Assembly (NCBI GenBank): GCA_913062645.1
Contig: CAJXVW010000001.1
Location: 62,001-126,000, forward strand
Direction of reading: 5' to 3'
Source: an uncultured Mycoplasmatota bacterium
Lineage (GTDB): Bacteria > Bacillota_I > Bacilli_A > Izemoplasmatales > Izemoplasmataceae
DNA length: 64,000 bases
Below are positions 51,754 to 59,533 of the stretch, one piece after another. The notes under the pieces are model-generated. The model ran no database searches. It saw only the letters and a list, made by a program, of their open reading frames with translations, and was not told the origin of the DNA. Each line of letters starts with the position of its first letter. Position 1 is the stretch's first letter. The position numbers were made by a program, and so were the translations under genes.

Positions 51754-52519
51754 TTTATACGGGACCATGGGATCGATCGCTGGTGGCTTTTCTGATTTGG
51801 GACGAAACACCACCAGTGTTGTCATCCATAATGGTGACAAGGACTTGATTGTGGATCTTGGAACCGGTGTGTTGCAGCACATGATCGGAAACGATGATTT
51901 GGAACACCACATCTTGCTGACCCATTATCATCTTGATCACATCCTCGGCTTTCCCTTTGTTCCGCAGTTGTTTAGTCGAGACTATACATTGCACTTGTAT
52001 GGGCCACAGTCCAGTGACAAGAGCATTGCCGAAGAGTTGGTTGGGGTTATGCGGGAGCCGTTCCTTCCCATAAAACGGGAACATATTTTGGCAACCATAA
52101 CGTCGAACCCCATAGTTGAGAAAACGAGATACATGGTGAATGGATTTGCGGTGGAAGCCTTCCACATCAATCATCCGGGGGGAAGTTATGTGTATGCCAT
52201 CCAGGCGGACGGGAAAAAAGTAGTGGTTTTGTGCGACCTTCCCAACGGAATGGAATCGAATGAGGAACTGATTGCGTTTTGTTCCAAATCCGATTTGATT
52301 TACGTTGATGCGATGTTTGTCGAGTCCGAGTTTGAAAATGTGAAGTTGCTCCAATATGGACATTCCTCGGTCGAATCGGCAATCCGGTTGTTTCGGAAGA
52401 CGGCGTCACAGAAACTGGTACTGGGTCATCACAAAATATCCAGACAGTATGATGATCTGAAACACTACGAAACAGACGACATCGTGGTTGGAAGAGATGA
52501 CATGGAATTCCAACTGTAA
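51743..52519 (+). CDS. Metallo-beta-lactamase-fold hydrolase, possible cyclic nucleotide phosphodiesterase
   Basis: Protein of 258 aa. The di-metal motif is LLTHYHLDHILGFPF (HxHxDH near residue 62), followed by INHPGGSYVYAI near 142, VVLCDLP with a metal Asp near 163, and a final HH in KLVLGHHKI near 228. The GFPF and GHSSVESA elements resemble MBL phosphodiesterases found beside class III cyclases, but RNA- or lactone-cleaving relatives cannot be excluded. It overlaps the HD-GYP gene by 11 bp and ends the operon. Confidence 0.85.
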   Translation: MRVSLYGTMGSIAGGFSDLGRNTTSVVIHNGDKDLIVDLGTGVLQHMIGNDDLEHHILLTHYHLDHILGFPFVPQLFSRDYTLHLYGPQSSDKSIAEELVGVMREPFLPIKREHILATITSNPIVEKTRYMVNGFAVEAFHINHPGGSYVYAIQADGKKVVVLCDLPNGMESNEELIAFCSKSDLIYVDAMFVESEFENVKLLQYGHSSVESAIRLFRKTASQKLVLGHHKISRQYDDLKHYETDDIVVGRDDMEFQL

Positions 52520-52587
52520 CATTCCAAGCAACAACGAGCAGTAATCGTTCTGTAACAGTTTGCATTGCCAATAGTGAACTTCATAAC

Positions 52588-52607
52588 AAGGCCCTTTTGG
52601 GCTTTTT
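52588..52607 (+). terminator. Terminator of the FIST-cyclase operon
   Basis: AAGGCCC-TTTT-GGGCTTT with one G-T pair and a T-tail, about 70 bp after the MBL gene. Confidence 0.75.
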
Positions 52608-52609
52608 AT

Positions 52610-52801
52610 GTACTCGTGGTTTCTAATCATAATTTATATTGTTTGATGCAGGACGCATTGTCTGACCATATGGATGACATCGAAGGAGCGGATGCTGCAT
52701 TTGACATCATGGAAAACATACAGGATGGAACAAGCCGTTTCAACTGGCCATAAAGATCTGGAACATTGCATAGAAGGTGCTTCCCCACAAGGAAGTACCT
52801 T
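52610..52801. other. Gap between two terminators, possible gene remnant or small RNA
   Basis: Between the terminator at 52588 and a second hairpin (AAGGTGCTTCC at 52774-52784 with GGAAGTACCTT at 52791-52801, one G-T pair, then T's) lies about 165 bp. A short rightward frame ends at 52753 in a well-behaved acidic stretch (about 27 codons from the ATG at 52670) without an RBS. A terminator with nothing obvious in front of it suggests a decayed gene or an sRNA. Confidence 0.4.
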
Positions 52802-52804
52802 TTT
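52774..52804 (+). terminator. Second terminator
   Basis: 11-bp stem with one G-T pair, loop CCACAA, followed by five T's. Confidence 0.7.
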
Positions 52805-52868
52805 ACTTGCTTTTGTGCGTATTGAATCGTATCCGTTTTAGGCCCCTATTTCAATAACGAGAAGATTT

Positions 52869-52877
52869 TGATATAAT
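52869..52877 (+). promoter_or_regulatory. Extended -10 promoter of the Mrp operon
   Basis: TGA-TATAAT, followed in the leader by a small TGGGA-ATGTCC-TCCCA hairpin before the first gene. Confidence 0.5.
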
Positions 52878-52926
52878 CGAATTAAGTGGGAATGTCCTCC
52901 CATGTGCAGGAAAGGTGTTGATACCC

Positions 52927-53421
52927 TTGAACAAGAAGTTTGGAGCGGCATTGTTGTTTGTGTTGTTGCTGACGTTTTGGATCGTCTTGTCCTTCCAGCT
53001 GTCGGTCACGATCGTGATCATCGGTGCGATGGCGTCGGCGCTGATCGTTTGGTATAATCTGGATCTGGTGTTCAACGACAAGGAAACGACGACCAGGACC
53101 GTTCGTCAGATCGGGCGGTTGCTTCGTTTGTTTGTTGTGTTGATCTACAACATCGTGACATCCAACATCCAGGTGGCCAGAATCGTGTTGCGCCGCAACA
53201 TGGGGATCGATCCGGGGTTTGTAAGCATACCGAATCCTCTCCGCAAGGAGTTGCATCAGGCGTTCTTCGCCAACGCCATCACCTTGACGCCGGGGACGCT
53301 GACGGTGGACATGGATGCGGACACGATTCTCATTCACAGCCTCATCAAAGAACACGGTCACAAGCTGGACGACAGCAGTTTGGAGAAAGCCTTTGTCGCA
53401 TTGGAGGAGGATCAATCATGA
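52927..53421 (+). CDS. mrpE: Mrp/Mnh antiporter subunit E
   Basis: Protein of 164 aa. The N-terminal half has two or three TM helices, followed by the MrpE signature (VLIYNIVTSNIQVARIVLRR, then ITLTPGTLTVD near 122). It is the first gene of the antiporter operon and corresponds to MbhA of membrane-bound hydrogenases. The start is uncertain: TTG 52927 is 9 nt after the GGAAAGGTG, whereas a GTG at 52915 lies within it. It overlaps mrpF by 4 bp. Confidence 0.92.
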   Translation: MNKKFGAALLFVLLLTFWIVLSFQLSVTIVIIGAMASALIVWYNLDLVFNDKETTTRTVRQIGRLLRLFVVLIYNIVTSNIQVARIVLRRNMGIDPGFVSIPNPLRKELHQAFFANAITLTPGTLTVDMDADTILIHSLIKEHGHKLDDSSLEKAFVALEEDQS

Positions 53422-53687
53422 TTGAAACAGCGGTAACGATCGGTGTCGTCGTGCTCGTGTTGTTGACCTTCATCGGGTTGTACCGGGCGATTGTTGGACC
53501 AACGGCCGAGGAGCGGATGGTCGCCATCAACATGATCTCCACCAAGGTGACGACGATGATTGTCATGATTGCCTTGATCACAGCCCAAGCGGTCTATGTC
53601 GATGTCGCGTTGGTCTATGCGTTGCTCGGTTTCATCACGACGATCGGGCTGGCCAAGTTCTTGATGAAAGGGAAGCTGGGTGCATAG
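53418..53687 (+). CDS. mrpF: Mrp/Mnh antiporter subunit F
   Basis: Protein of 89 aa with three TM helices. The conserved stretch GLYRAIVGPTAEERMVAINMISTK after TM1 is the subunit F hallmark. It forms part of the small-subunit cluster of the cation/proton antiporter. Translation is coupled on both sides by short overlap or 1-bp spacing. Confidence 0.93.
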   Translation: MIETAVTIGVVVLVLLTFIGLYRAIVGPTAEERMVAINMISTKVTTMIVMIALITAQAVYVDVALVYALLGFITTIGLAKFLMKGKLGA

Positions 53688-53688
53688 T

Positions 53689-54003
53689 ATGTGGGAACTC
53701 ATTCAAACGATTCTCGTGATTGCTTGTCTGGCCAGCGGGTTGTTCTTCTTTTTTGTCGGCGTGGTGGGGTTGATCCGGATGCCGGATGTCTTCACCCGCA
53801 TGCACGCCACCACCAAATGTGACACGATGGGTGCCGGGCTCGTGTTCTTGGGGCTCATCATCTGGCAAGGCGCCAGTTTCGTTTCCATCAGCATCGTTCT
53901 CATCTTGTTGTTTGTGTGGATCACCAATCCGACCGCGGCCCACGCCATCGCGAAAAGTGCGTACAAGGAACTGAAACGAAGGGAAGGTACGAGACGATGG
54001 TAG
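53689..54003 (+). CDS. mrpG: Mrp/Mnh antiporter subunit G
   Basis: Protein of 104 aa with three TM helices. VGVVGLIRMPDVFTRMHATTKCDTMGAGLVFLG near residue 20-55 is the classic subunit G pattern. ATG 53689 is one base after the mrpF stop; a GTG at 53680 is a less likely start. It overlaps the next gene. Confidence 0.93.
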   Translation: MWELIQTILVIACLASGLFFFFVGVVGLIRMPDVFTRMHATTKCDTMGAGLVFLGLIIWQGASFVSISIVLILLFVWITNPTAAHAIAKSAYKELKRREGTRRW

Positions 54004-54236
54004 TGCTTAATGTCATCATTGTCGTGTTCTTGATCGTCTGTGCCGTTGCGATCGGCAAGATCAAGGACTTGATCGGGGCGGTCATCCTGTTTTCCGCATA
54101 CTCCTTGATGATGTCGGTGTTGTGGCTGATCCTCAACACGCCGGACGTGGCCATCACCGAAGCGTCGATCGGCGCCGGCGTGACGTCGATTCTGTTCTTT
54201 GCCGTCATTTCCAAGACAAGGAGGCACGAATCATGA
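53997..54236 (+). CDS. MbhD-like subunit (DUF4040; MrpA C-terminal piece 1)
   Basis: Protein of 79 aa with three TM helices. VAIGKIKDLIGAVILFSAYSLMMSVLWLILNTPDVAITEASIGAGVTSILF is the DUF4040 pattern, which in canonical Mrp systems is part of the MrpA C-terminus. Here it is a free-standing gene, as in archaeal Mbh/Mbx operons. It overlaps both neighbours by a few bases. Confidence 0.88.
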   Translation: MVVLNVIIVVFLIVCAVAIGKIKDLIGAVILFSAYSLMMSVLWLILNTPDVAITEASIGAGVTSILFFAVISKTRRHES

Positions 54237-54532
54237 GAGCCAAGCTTACGGACATCGTGTTTGTCATCGTCTTTGTCGTCTTGGTGATCGGCGTGATGAA
54301 CATGCCGACGGATGCAACGACGGCCGCGCCGGCATACAATGACATCATCAACCACTATCTTGAGCAAGGAGCGGATGAAACCAACGCCGTCAACATTGTC
54401 GCGGCGATTTTGACGGACTACCGCGGATTCGACACCCTGGGCGAGACGATTGTTCTCTTCACCTCGGTGGTGGCGGTGTCGTCGGTATTGCGATCGGCGC
54501 GTCACGACTGGAAGTTTGATGACGATGAATGA
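54233..54532 (+). CDS. MbhE-like subunit (MrpA C-terminal piece 2)
   Basis: Protein of 99 aa with two TM helices (about 6-25 and 72-88) and a polar outer loop. NHYLEQGADETNAVNIVAAILTDYRGFDTLGETIVLFTSVVAV matches the MbhE domain, otherwise the extreme C-terminus of MrpA. It is encoded separately here. It overlaps the previous gene by ATGA and the next by 8 bp. Confidence 0.88.
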   Translation: MRAKLTDIVFVIVFVVLVIGVMNMPTDATTAAPAYNDIINHYLEQGADETNAVNIVAAILTDYRGFDTLGETIVLFTSVVAVSSVLRSARHDWKFDDDE

Positions 54533-54956
54533 TATCATTGTCAAAACGATCACGCGGATCGTGCTCCCGTTTGCGCAACTGTATGGTGTCTTTGTCATTC
54601 TCAACGGACACATCTCCCCCGGAGGAGGATTTGCCGGTGGAGCAATTCTGGGAACGACGCTGATCTTGTACACGTTGGTCTTCGGACGCAAGAAAGGAAG
54701 TAAAAAATTCTCGCACCGCGCATCTGAAATCGCGGAAAGCGGCGGTATCATGTTGTTCATCCTGATCGGTCTCATCGGACTGATGCTCGGCGGCAGTTTT
54801 TTGACGAATCTGGACGCCGGGTTTCCAGCGGGCGAGCTGGGTTCGATCCTCAGCGGCGGGATGATCCCGTTGTTGATGATCGCGATCGGGATCAAGGTCA
54901 CATCCACCATGATCAATCTGTTCAACCTGCTCATCGATGAGGGGGTGCACTCATGA
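54525..54956 (+). CDS. mrpB: Mrp/Mnh antiporter subunit B
   Basis: Protein of 143 aa with four TM helices. NGHISPGGGFAGGAILGTTLILYTL near residue 28-52 is the subunit B/MbhF signature. ATG 54525 is my choice; ATG 54519 two codons upstream is equally possible. It lies inside the small-subunit cluster with overlaps at both ends. Confidence 0.92.
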   Translation: MNDIIVKTITRIVLPFAQLYGVFVILNGHISPGGGFAGGAILGTTLILYTLVFGRKKGSKKFSHRASEIAESGGIMLFILIGLIGLMLGGSFLTNLDAGFPAGELGSILSGGMIPLLMIAIGIKVTSTMINLFNLLIDEGVHS

Positions 54957-55339
54957 CCATCCTGCAAGATGTCGTGGACAACATCAACTACATCGGAGCC
55001 ATTGCCGTGTTCTTGATTGGATTGCGGATCGTCGTCGTGCACAGCAACATGATCAAGCGGATCATGGGTCTCAACATCATGGGGACCGGGGTGTTTTTGT
55101 TCTTCGTATCGATTGGGAACGTGACGGGAGGCATGGCGCCGATCGTTGATCCGAACGCACCCGGCGTCACCTACATCAACCCGCTTCCGTCGGTGATGAT
55201 TCTGACCGGAATCGTTGTCGTCGTTTCGGTTACGGTGTATTCGTTGTCGCTGGTGATTCGAATCTTTGAGACCTACGGCACGATCGATCAGGAAGAACTC
55301 TCGCAGATGGCAAGAAGGAATCATCACAATGATCGTTGA
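54953..55339 (+). CDS. mrpC: Mrp/Mnh antiporter subunit C
   Basis: NuoK-like protein of 128 aa with three TM helices. IGLRIVVVHSNMIKRIMGLNIMGTGVFLFFV and DPNAPGVTYINPLPSVMILTGIVVVVSVT are the MrpC/MbhG hallmarks, the latter being a variant of the DPLPQALVLTAIVI motif. The C-terminal tail is charged. It overlaps mrpB and mrpD. Confidence 0.93.
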   Translation: MTILQDVVDNINYIGAIAVFLIGLRIVVVHSNMIKRIMGLNIMGTGVFLFFVSIGNVTGGMAPIVDPNAPGVTYINPLPSVMILTGIVVVVSVTVYSLSLVIRIFETYGTIDQEELSQMARRNHHNDR

Positions 55340-56816
55340 ACATCTGCCGATCCTGAACTTGATCCTGTTCATGAGCATGGCGCTTGTCATTCCCTTGTTG
55401 CGACGACAACCGTTCAAGATTACGCTGATTCTCGGATTCATCGTGCTGGGTCTGGTATCGGTGAGTTCGATCTATCTTTTGTATCACGTCAACCAGTTCG
55501 ATGCGATCCATTATACGTTGGGCGGACATGACACCCGGTTTGGGATCGAATTGCTTGTCGATCCGTTTTCCGCGTTGTTTACGACCATCATCGTTCTGTT
55601 GGCATCGATCATTTATGTCTATTCGAGTGGTGACCGGACCGAGGGCATCGAGCCGAACGAGTACGGACGGTATTATGTCCTGTTGTTCGTGTTGTTGATG
55701 TCGTTGTTCGGCGTGTTGTACACCAACGATCTGTTCAACACCTACGTGTTCATCGAGATCTTGTCGATTACCACGTGCGCCCTCATCTCGATCAAGCGAA
55801 AGCGCGAGGCCTATTCGTCCGCGTTCCGTTACGTGATGATGAATGAACTGGGCTCGCTGTCCTATCTGTTTGGAGTGGCGCTATTGTACATGGCGACCGG
55901 AATCACCAACATCTCGCTGATCGGACAAGCGCTGCAAACGGCATACGAGACGTACCCCTTCAACGTTGTCATCGCGCTGACGTTCATGATGATCGGACTC
56001 GGGATCAAGGCCGCCATATTTCCGTTTCACGTATGGTTGCCGGACGCCCATTCGAGCGCTCCGAGCACGTCCAGCTCACTGTTGTCGGCGATCGTCATCA
56101 AGGTCTATGTGCTGGTCTTGATCAAGATCTTGTTCCGCGTCTTCAACGTCGAGATTCTTTTGGATCTGAACATGCGGACGGTGCTATTGGTGGTTGCTGG
56201 GATCGGGATGATCATGGGGTCGGTGTTCGCCATCGCCCAACAGGATGTGAAACGGATGCTGGGGTATTCCTCGGTCGCTCAGATCGGATACATTCTACTG
56301 GGCATCGGACTCTTGTCATGGGAAGGATTGCGCGCATCGTTCTTCCACATCCTGTCGCACGGACTGATGAAGACCGCCTTGTTTCTGTCGGCCGGAGAGA
56401 TCATCTATTACAAGCGCACTAGACGTGTCAACGACTTTGACGGCATCGGCTTCATCATGCCGGTGGCGATGAGCGTGTTCTCGATCGCCGCGTTGGGGAT
56501 GATCGGACTGCCGTTCACCAGCGGCTTCATATCGAAGCTGTATCTCGGAACAGCGCTGTTGGATGGACGACAAGTGGTGTTCCTTGGCGTGTTGATCGTC
56601 AGTTCGTTGTTGAACGTGATGTACTATTTGCCAATCATCATCTTGGCGTTTTTGAAAAATGAGAAATACCAGTACCGCTTGACATCGATCGAACGGGCCC
56701 CGTCGACGATGATCGGTCCGTTGGTCCTGTTGGGGCTGCTCATCGTGTTGCTCGGGGTCATGCCGCAGCCGATCATGCAGTTGATCGATGCCGCCGTGCA
56801 TACATTGATTCCCTAG
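55329..56816 (+). CDS. mrpD: Mrp/Mnh antiporter subunit D
   Basis: Protein of 495 aa with about 14 TM helices, homologous to NuoL/M/N proton-pumping subunits. The key Glu in YVFIEILSITTCALI (TM5) near 140, the Lys in GLGIKAAIFPFHVWLPDAHSSAPS (TM7) near 224, and the QQDVKRMLGYSSVAQIGYILLG (TM8) near 310 are intact, as is a His in FHILSHGLMKTALF. It should provide one ion channel of the complex. ATG 55329 follows AGAAGGAATCATC. Confidence 0.95.
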   Translation: MIVEHLPILNLILFMSMALVIPLLRRQPFKITLILGFIVLGLVSVSSIYLLYHVNQFDAIHYTLGGHDTRFGIELLVDPFSALFTTIIVLLASIIYVYSSGDRTEGIEPNEYGRYYVLLFVLLMSLFGVLYTNDLFNTYVFIEILSITTCALISIKRKREAYSSAFRYVMMNELGSLSYLFGVALLYMATGITNISLIGQALQTAYETYPFNVVIALTFMMIGLGIKAAIFPFHVWLPDAHSSAPSTSSSLLSAIVIKVYVLVLIKILFRVFNVEILLDLNMRTVLLVVAGIGMIMGSVFAIAQQDVKRMLGYSSVAQIGYILLGIGLLSWEGLRASFFHILSHGLMKTALFLSAGEIIYYKRTRRVNDFDGIGFIMPVAMSVFSIAALGMIGLPFTSGFISKLYLGTALLDGRQVVFLGVLIVSSLLNVMYYLPIIILAFLKNEKYQYRLTSIERAPSTMIGPLVLLGLLIVLLGVMPQPIMQLIDAAVHTLIP

Positions 56817-56831
56817 GAATGGTGGTGAACC

Positions 56832-58955
56832 ATGTACCGATTCCGTGACATCAAAGTGTTTGACAAGATGGTCAAATCCAATTCGATTCTGGTGGGGTTG
56901 TCCCTGCTTCTTTTGGTGTGGTTCGTGGCGTATGCGTCCGACTGGTTCGGCTGGTCGATTTGGCTTCAACAAACGGACTGGTACGCGCAACTACTGGTCT
57001 CGGGGTGGATCGATTATCTGCCGCTGTTGATCATTGTCATTCCTCTCATCGGGTCGTTCGTGGAACTGTATTGTGCCAAAGCATCACCGCGATTCCGCGA
57101 TCAAGCCGTGATCTACACCGGGTTCATCACGCTCGTCGTCGTGTTGTTCTCCTATCCGCTCATTCTTGACAACGATGTCTCATTCGAACTGGCAAATGTG
57201 TTCGATCTGGGATTGAGTTTCCGTATCGACACCCTGGGGTACATCGTCTTGTTGCTGTCCGCGTACTTGTGGTTTTACGTGATGGTCTACGCTCATGTGT
57301 ACATGCAACGGGAGAAACACAGTACGAGATTTTTCTTCTTTCTCGGACTGACCTACGCCACCGTCATCGGCGCCATTGTCGCCGGCGATCTGTTGACGAT
57401 GTTCGTCTTCTTCGAGGTCATGACGGTGTCATCGTACATGCTTGTCATCCATGGCCAGAACGAGGAGTCGTATCAAGCTGGCTACAAGTATCTCGTGATG
57501 GGTCTGATCGGTGGGTTCCTGATTTTCGCCGCCATCGTGCTCATGTATTTCAACGTCGGCGATCTTGGCTTCGACAGCGCCATTGTCCAACTCGCTGAGT
57601 TGGGAGCGACGCGCTATTGGATCATCGGACTGATTGTGCTCGGGTTCGGCGTCAAGGCCGGGATGGCGCCATTGCACGTATGGTTGCCCAAGGCCCATCC
57701 GGTCGCTCCATCTCCCGCCAGCGCCTTGTTGTCGGGAGTCATGATCAAGATTGGCGCCTTCGGCATCATTCGTGCCGTCACCAGTTATTATTTTCCGACC
57801 AAGGACATGATGGTCGGAGGGGACGATCCGATATGGTTCACCGCGTCCACAATCGGCGCGATCCTGATCTGGGTCGGTATCGTCACGATGACGATCGGGG
57901 TCTTCCTGGCGTTGTTGCAAGCGAACATGAAGAAGATGCTGGCGTACCATTCGATCAGTCAGATGGGCTACATCATCGTCGGCATCGGCGTCGCCATGTA
58001 TTTGGGATACAAAGGAGCGCTCGGATACGGTGGTGCGGTCTATCACATCGTCAATCACGCGTTGTTCAAGTCGCTGTTGTTCATGGTTGCCGGAGTGGTG
58101 TACTATCACACGCACGAGCAGAACATGTACAAGCTGGGCGGCTTGTGGAAGAAGCTTCCCGTCACGACCGTCGTCTTTTTGATCGCCGCGCTGGGGATCA
58201 GCGGCGTGCCGTTGTTCAACGGCTACGTGTCGAAGACGATGCTTCATCACGCCATCGTCGAAGCGCATGAATATGGATCGTCCATCTTCCTCTATGCCGA
58301 ATGGATTTTTCTCCTGGTGAGTGCCGGAACGGTCTGTTCCTTCGTCAAGATGTTTTACTATGTCTTCATCCGCAAGACCGACAACGCATACCCCGACGCG
58401 ACCTTCGACTTCTCTAGTTTCGATGTGGCGCTTTGGGCGATCGCGATTCTGATTGTCTGGATCGGATGGAATCCGAATTTCCTTCTCGACGCGCTCGTGA
58501 TCCCGCAACTGAATCGGATGGCGTACTCCTCGGATTTCATCGATCATTACGTCGTTGGCATCAACGTGTTCGCCGGCGAGGACCTTCTGGTCACGCTCGG
58601 CATCCTCGGGTTTGGCGGTGTCATGTTCGTGATTGGCGACAAACTCCACCTGTTTCACAAGACCCTTCCCAAGTGGTTGTCGATCGAGTACTGGTTCTTT
58701 CTCCCGGCGTTTCTCGTCATGCGCGGAGTGTGTCGGCGGATGTATGGAAAGCGATTCCGAATCGATGACAAGGAGTACGAGCAACTCAATGAAATCAGCA
58801 ACGACAGGCTCGGATTCATCGAGCGCTTCATCATCACGAGCAATGTCGTGAATCGCCGATACGAGCAAAGTCTGATTCGCAAGGACGCCCTCATCTACAG
58901 TGTCTTGTTGATGGTGTTGCTGCTTTGGATGATGATGGATCAACTGATATTATGA
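56832..58955 (+). CDS. Second NuoL/MrpA-D-like antiporter subunit
   Basis: Protein of 707 aa with 16 or more TM helices. The proton-translocation core is intact: Glu in FVFFEVMTVSSYMLVIHGQ near 195, Lys in GFGVKAGMAPLHVWLPKAHPVAPSPASALLSG near 275, QANMKKMLAYHSISQMGYIIVG near 365, and IVNHALFKSLLFM. A C-terminal extension of about 150 residues (FDFSSFDVALWAI and onward) with charged amphipathic parts and a final helix follows. It is 15 bp after mrpD. It takes the place of MrpA, although the MbhD/E pieces are elsewhere in the operon. The complex would then have two pumping subunits. Confidence 0.9.
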   Translation: MYRFRDIKVFDKMVKSNSILVGLSLLLLVWFVAYASDWFGWSIWLQQTDWYAQLLVSGWIDYLPLLIIVIPLIGSFVELYCAKASPRFRDQAVIYTGFITLVVVLFSYPLILDNDVSFELANVFDLGLSFRIDTLGYIVLLLSAYLWFYVMVYAHVYMQREKHSTRFFFFLGLTYATVIGAIVAGDLLTMFVFFEVMTVSSYMLVIHGQNEESYQAGYKYLVMGLIGGFLIFAAIVLMYFNVGDLGFDSAIVQLAELGATRYWIIGLIVLGFGVKAGMAPLHVWLPKAHPVAPSPASALLSGVMIKIGAFGIIRAVTSYYFPTKDMMVGGDDPIWFTASTIGAILIWVGIVTMTIGVFLALLQANMKKMLAYHSISQMGYIIVGIGVAMYLGYKGALGYGGAVYHIVNHALFKSLLFMVAGVVYYHTHEQNMYKLGGLWKKLPVTTVVFLIAALGISGVPLFNGYVSKTMLHHAIVEAHEYGSSIFLYAEWIFLLVSAGTVCSFVKMFYYVFIRKTDNAYPDATFDFSSFDVALWAIAILIVWIGWNPNFLLDALVIPQLNRMAYSSDFIDHYVVGINVFAGEDLLVTLGILGFGGVMFVIGDKLHLFHKTLPKWLSIEYWFFLPAFLVMRGVCRRMYGKRFRIDDKEYEQLNEISNDRLGFIERFIITSNVVNRRYEQSLIRKDALIYSVLLMVLLLWMMMDQLIL

Positions 58956-58970
58956 TGGAGGCTGGTCGAA

Positions 58971-59360
58971 ATGAATGACAATGCGCTGCAGCAACGTATG
59001 CATCTGATCGAACAAACCGCCTTAACGCATCGGGGAGCGACCAAGGACTTCAAGGTCGAATGGAATGCGACGCGCTATCAGGTTGGAGGCAAGTTGTTTG
59101 CGATGGTTGGTGAGAACAAGGAAAACGAGTCGATTCTGACGGTGAAGCTCGAGCCGTCGAAAGCTGCCGAACTGGTTCGGATCTACCCCTTCGTAACCCC
59201 GGGGTATTACATGAACAAGCGGCACTGGATCTCGATTCTGTTGGGGTACGATGTTCCGCGGGCGTTCCTGGAGGAGGTTCTCCACGAGTCCTATCAGTTG
59301 GTGTATGGTGCGTTACCCAAACGCCAGCAGATGCAACTGTCTTCAACACCGAACGATTGA
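58971..59360 (+). CDS. MmcQ/YjbR family protein
   Basis: Protein of 129 aa of the CyaY-like fold family. KDFKVEWNATRYQVGGKLFAMVGENK near residue 24 and PSKAAELVRIYPFVTPGYYMNKRHWISILL near 62-92 are the family pattern, and LLHESYQLV-like C-terminal helix follows. Proteins of this fold may bind DNA or other partners; the function is unknown. It lies 15 bp after the last antiporter gene with a GGAGG RBS, so it is probably in that transcript by position only. Confidence 0.88.
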   Translation: MNDNALQQRMHLIEQTALTHRGATKDFKVEWNATRYQVGGKLFAMVGENKENESILTVKLEPSKAAELVRIYPFVTPGYYMNKRHWISILLGYDVPRAFLEEVLHESYQLVYGALPKRQQMQLSSTPND

Positions 59361-59402
59361 CAGCGATTCGATTCAGTATCCAGCGGGCCAATGAAAGCAA
59401 CC

Positions 59403-59438
59403 AAACACTTCAAATCATTCCTTGATTGAAGTGTTTTT
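59403..59438 (+). terminator. Terminator of the Mrp operon
   Basis: AAACACTTCAA (59403-59413) and TTGAAGTGTTT (59426-59436), extended by TCA/TGA across a bulge, followed by T's. Confidence 0.85.
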
Positions 59439-59469
59439 CAAACTGGGATGTTCGAGAAGGGGTGCCTCA

Positions 59470-59478
59470 TGCTATAAT
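59470..59478 (+). promoter_or_regulatory. Extended -10 promoter of the propeller lipoprotein gene
   Basis: TGC-TATAAT about 55 bp before the TTG start at 59534. Confidence 0.5.
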
Positions 59479-59533
59479 GAAATCAAGATGGAATCCTATG
59501 GCTTGGCCATTTCATACATTAGGAGGGATCCAA

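Noticed and set aside
53921-55441. 506-codon leftward frame across the Mrp genes
   Set aside because: Antisense to five overlapping Mrp genes; rich in Arg, His and Asn as expected for a shadow frame.
57429-58943. 504-codon leftward frame
   Set aside because: Antisense to the NuoL-like subunit; His- and Asp-rich low-complexity translation without a start signal.
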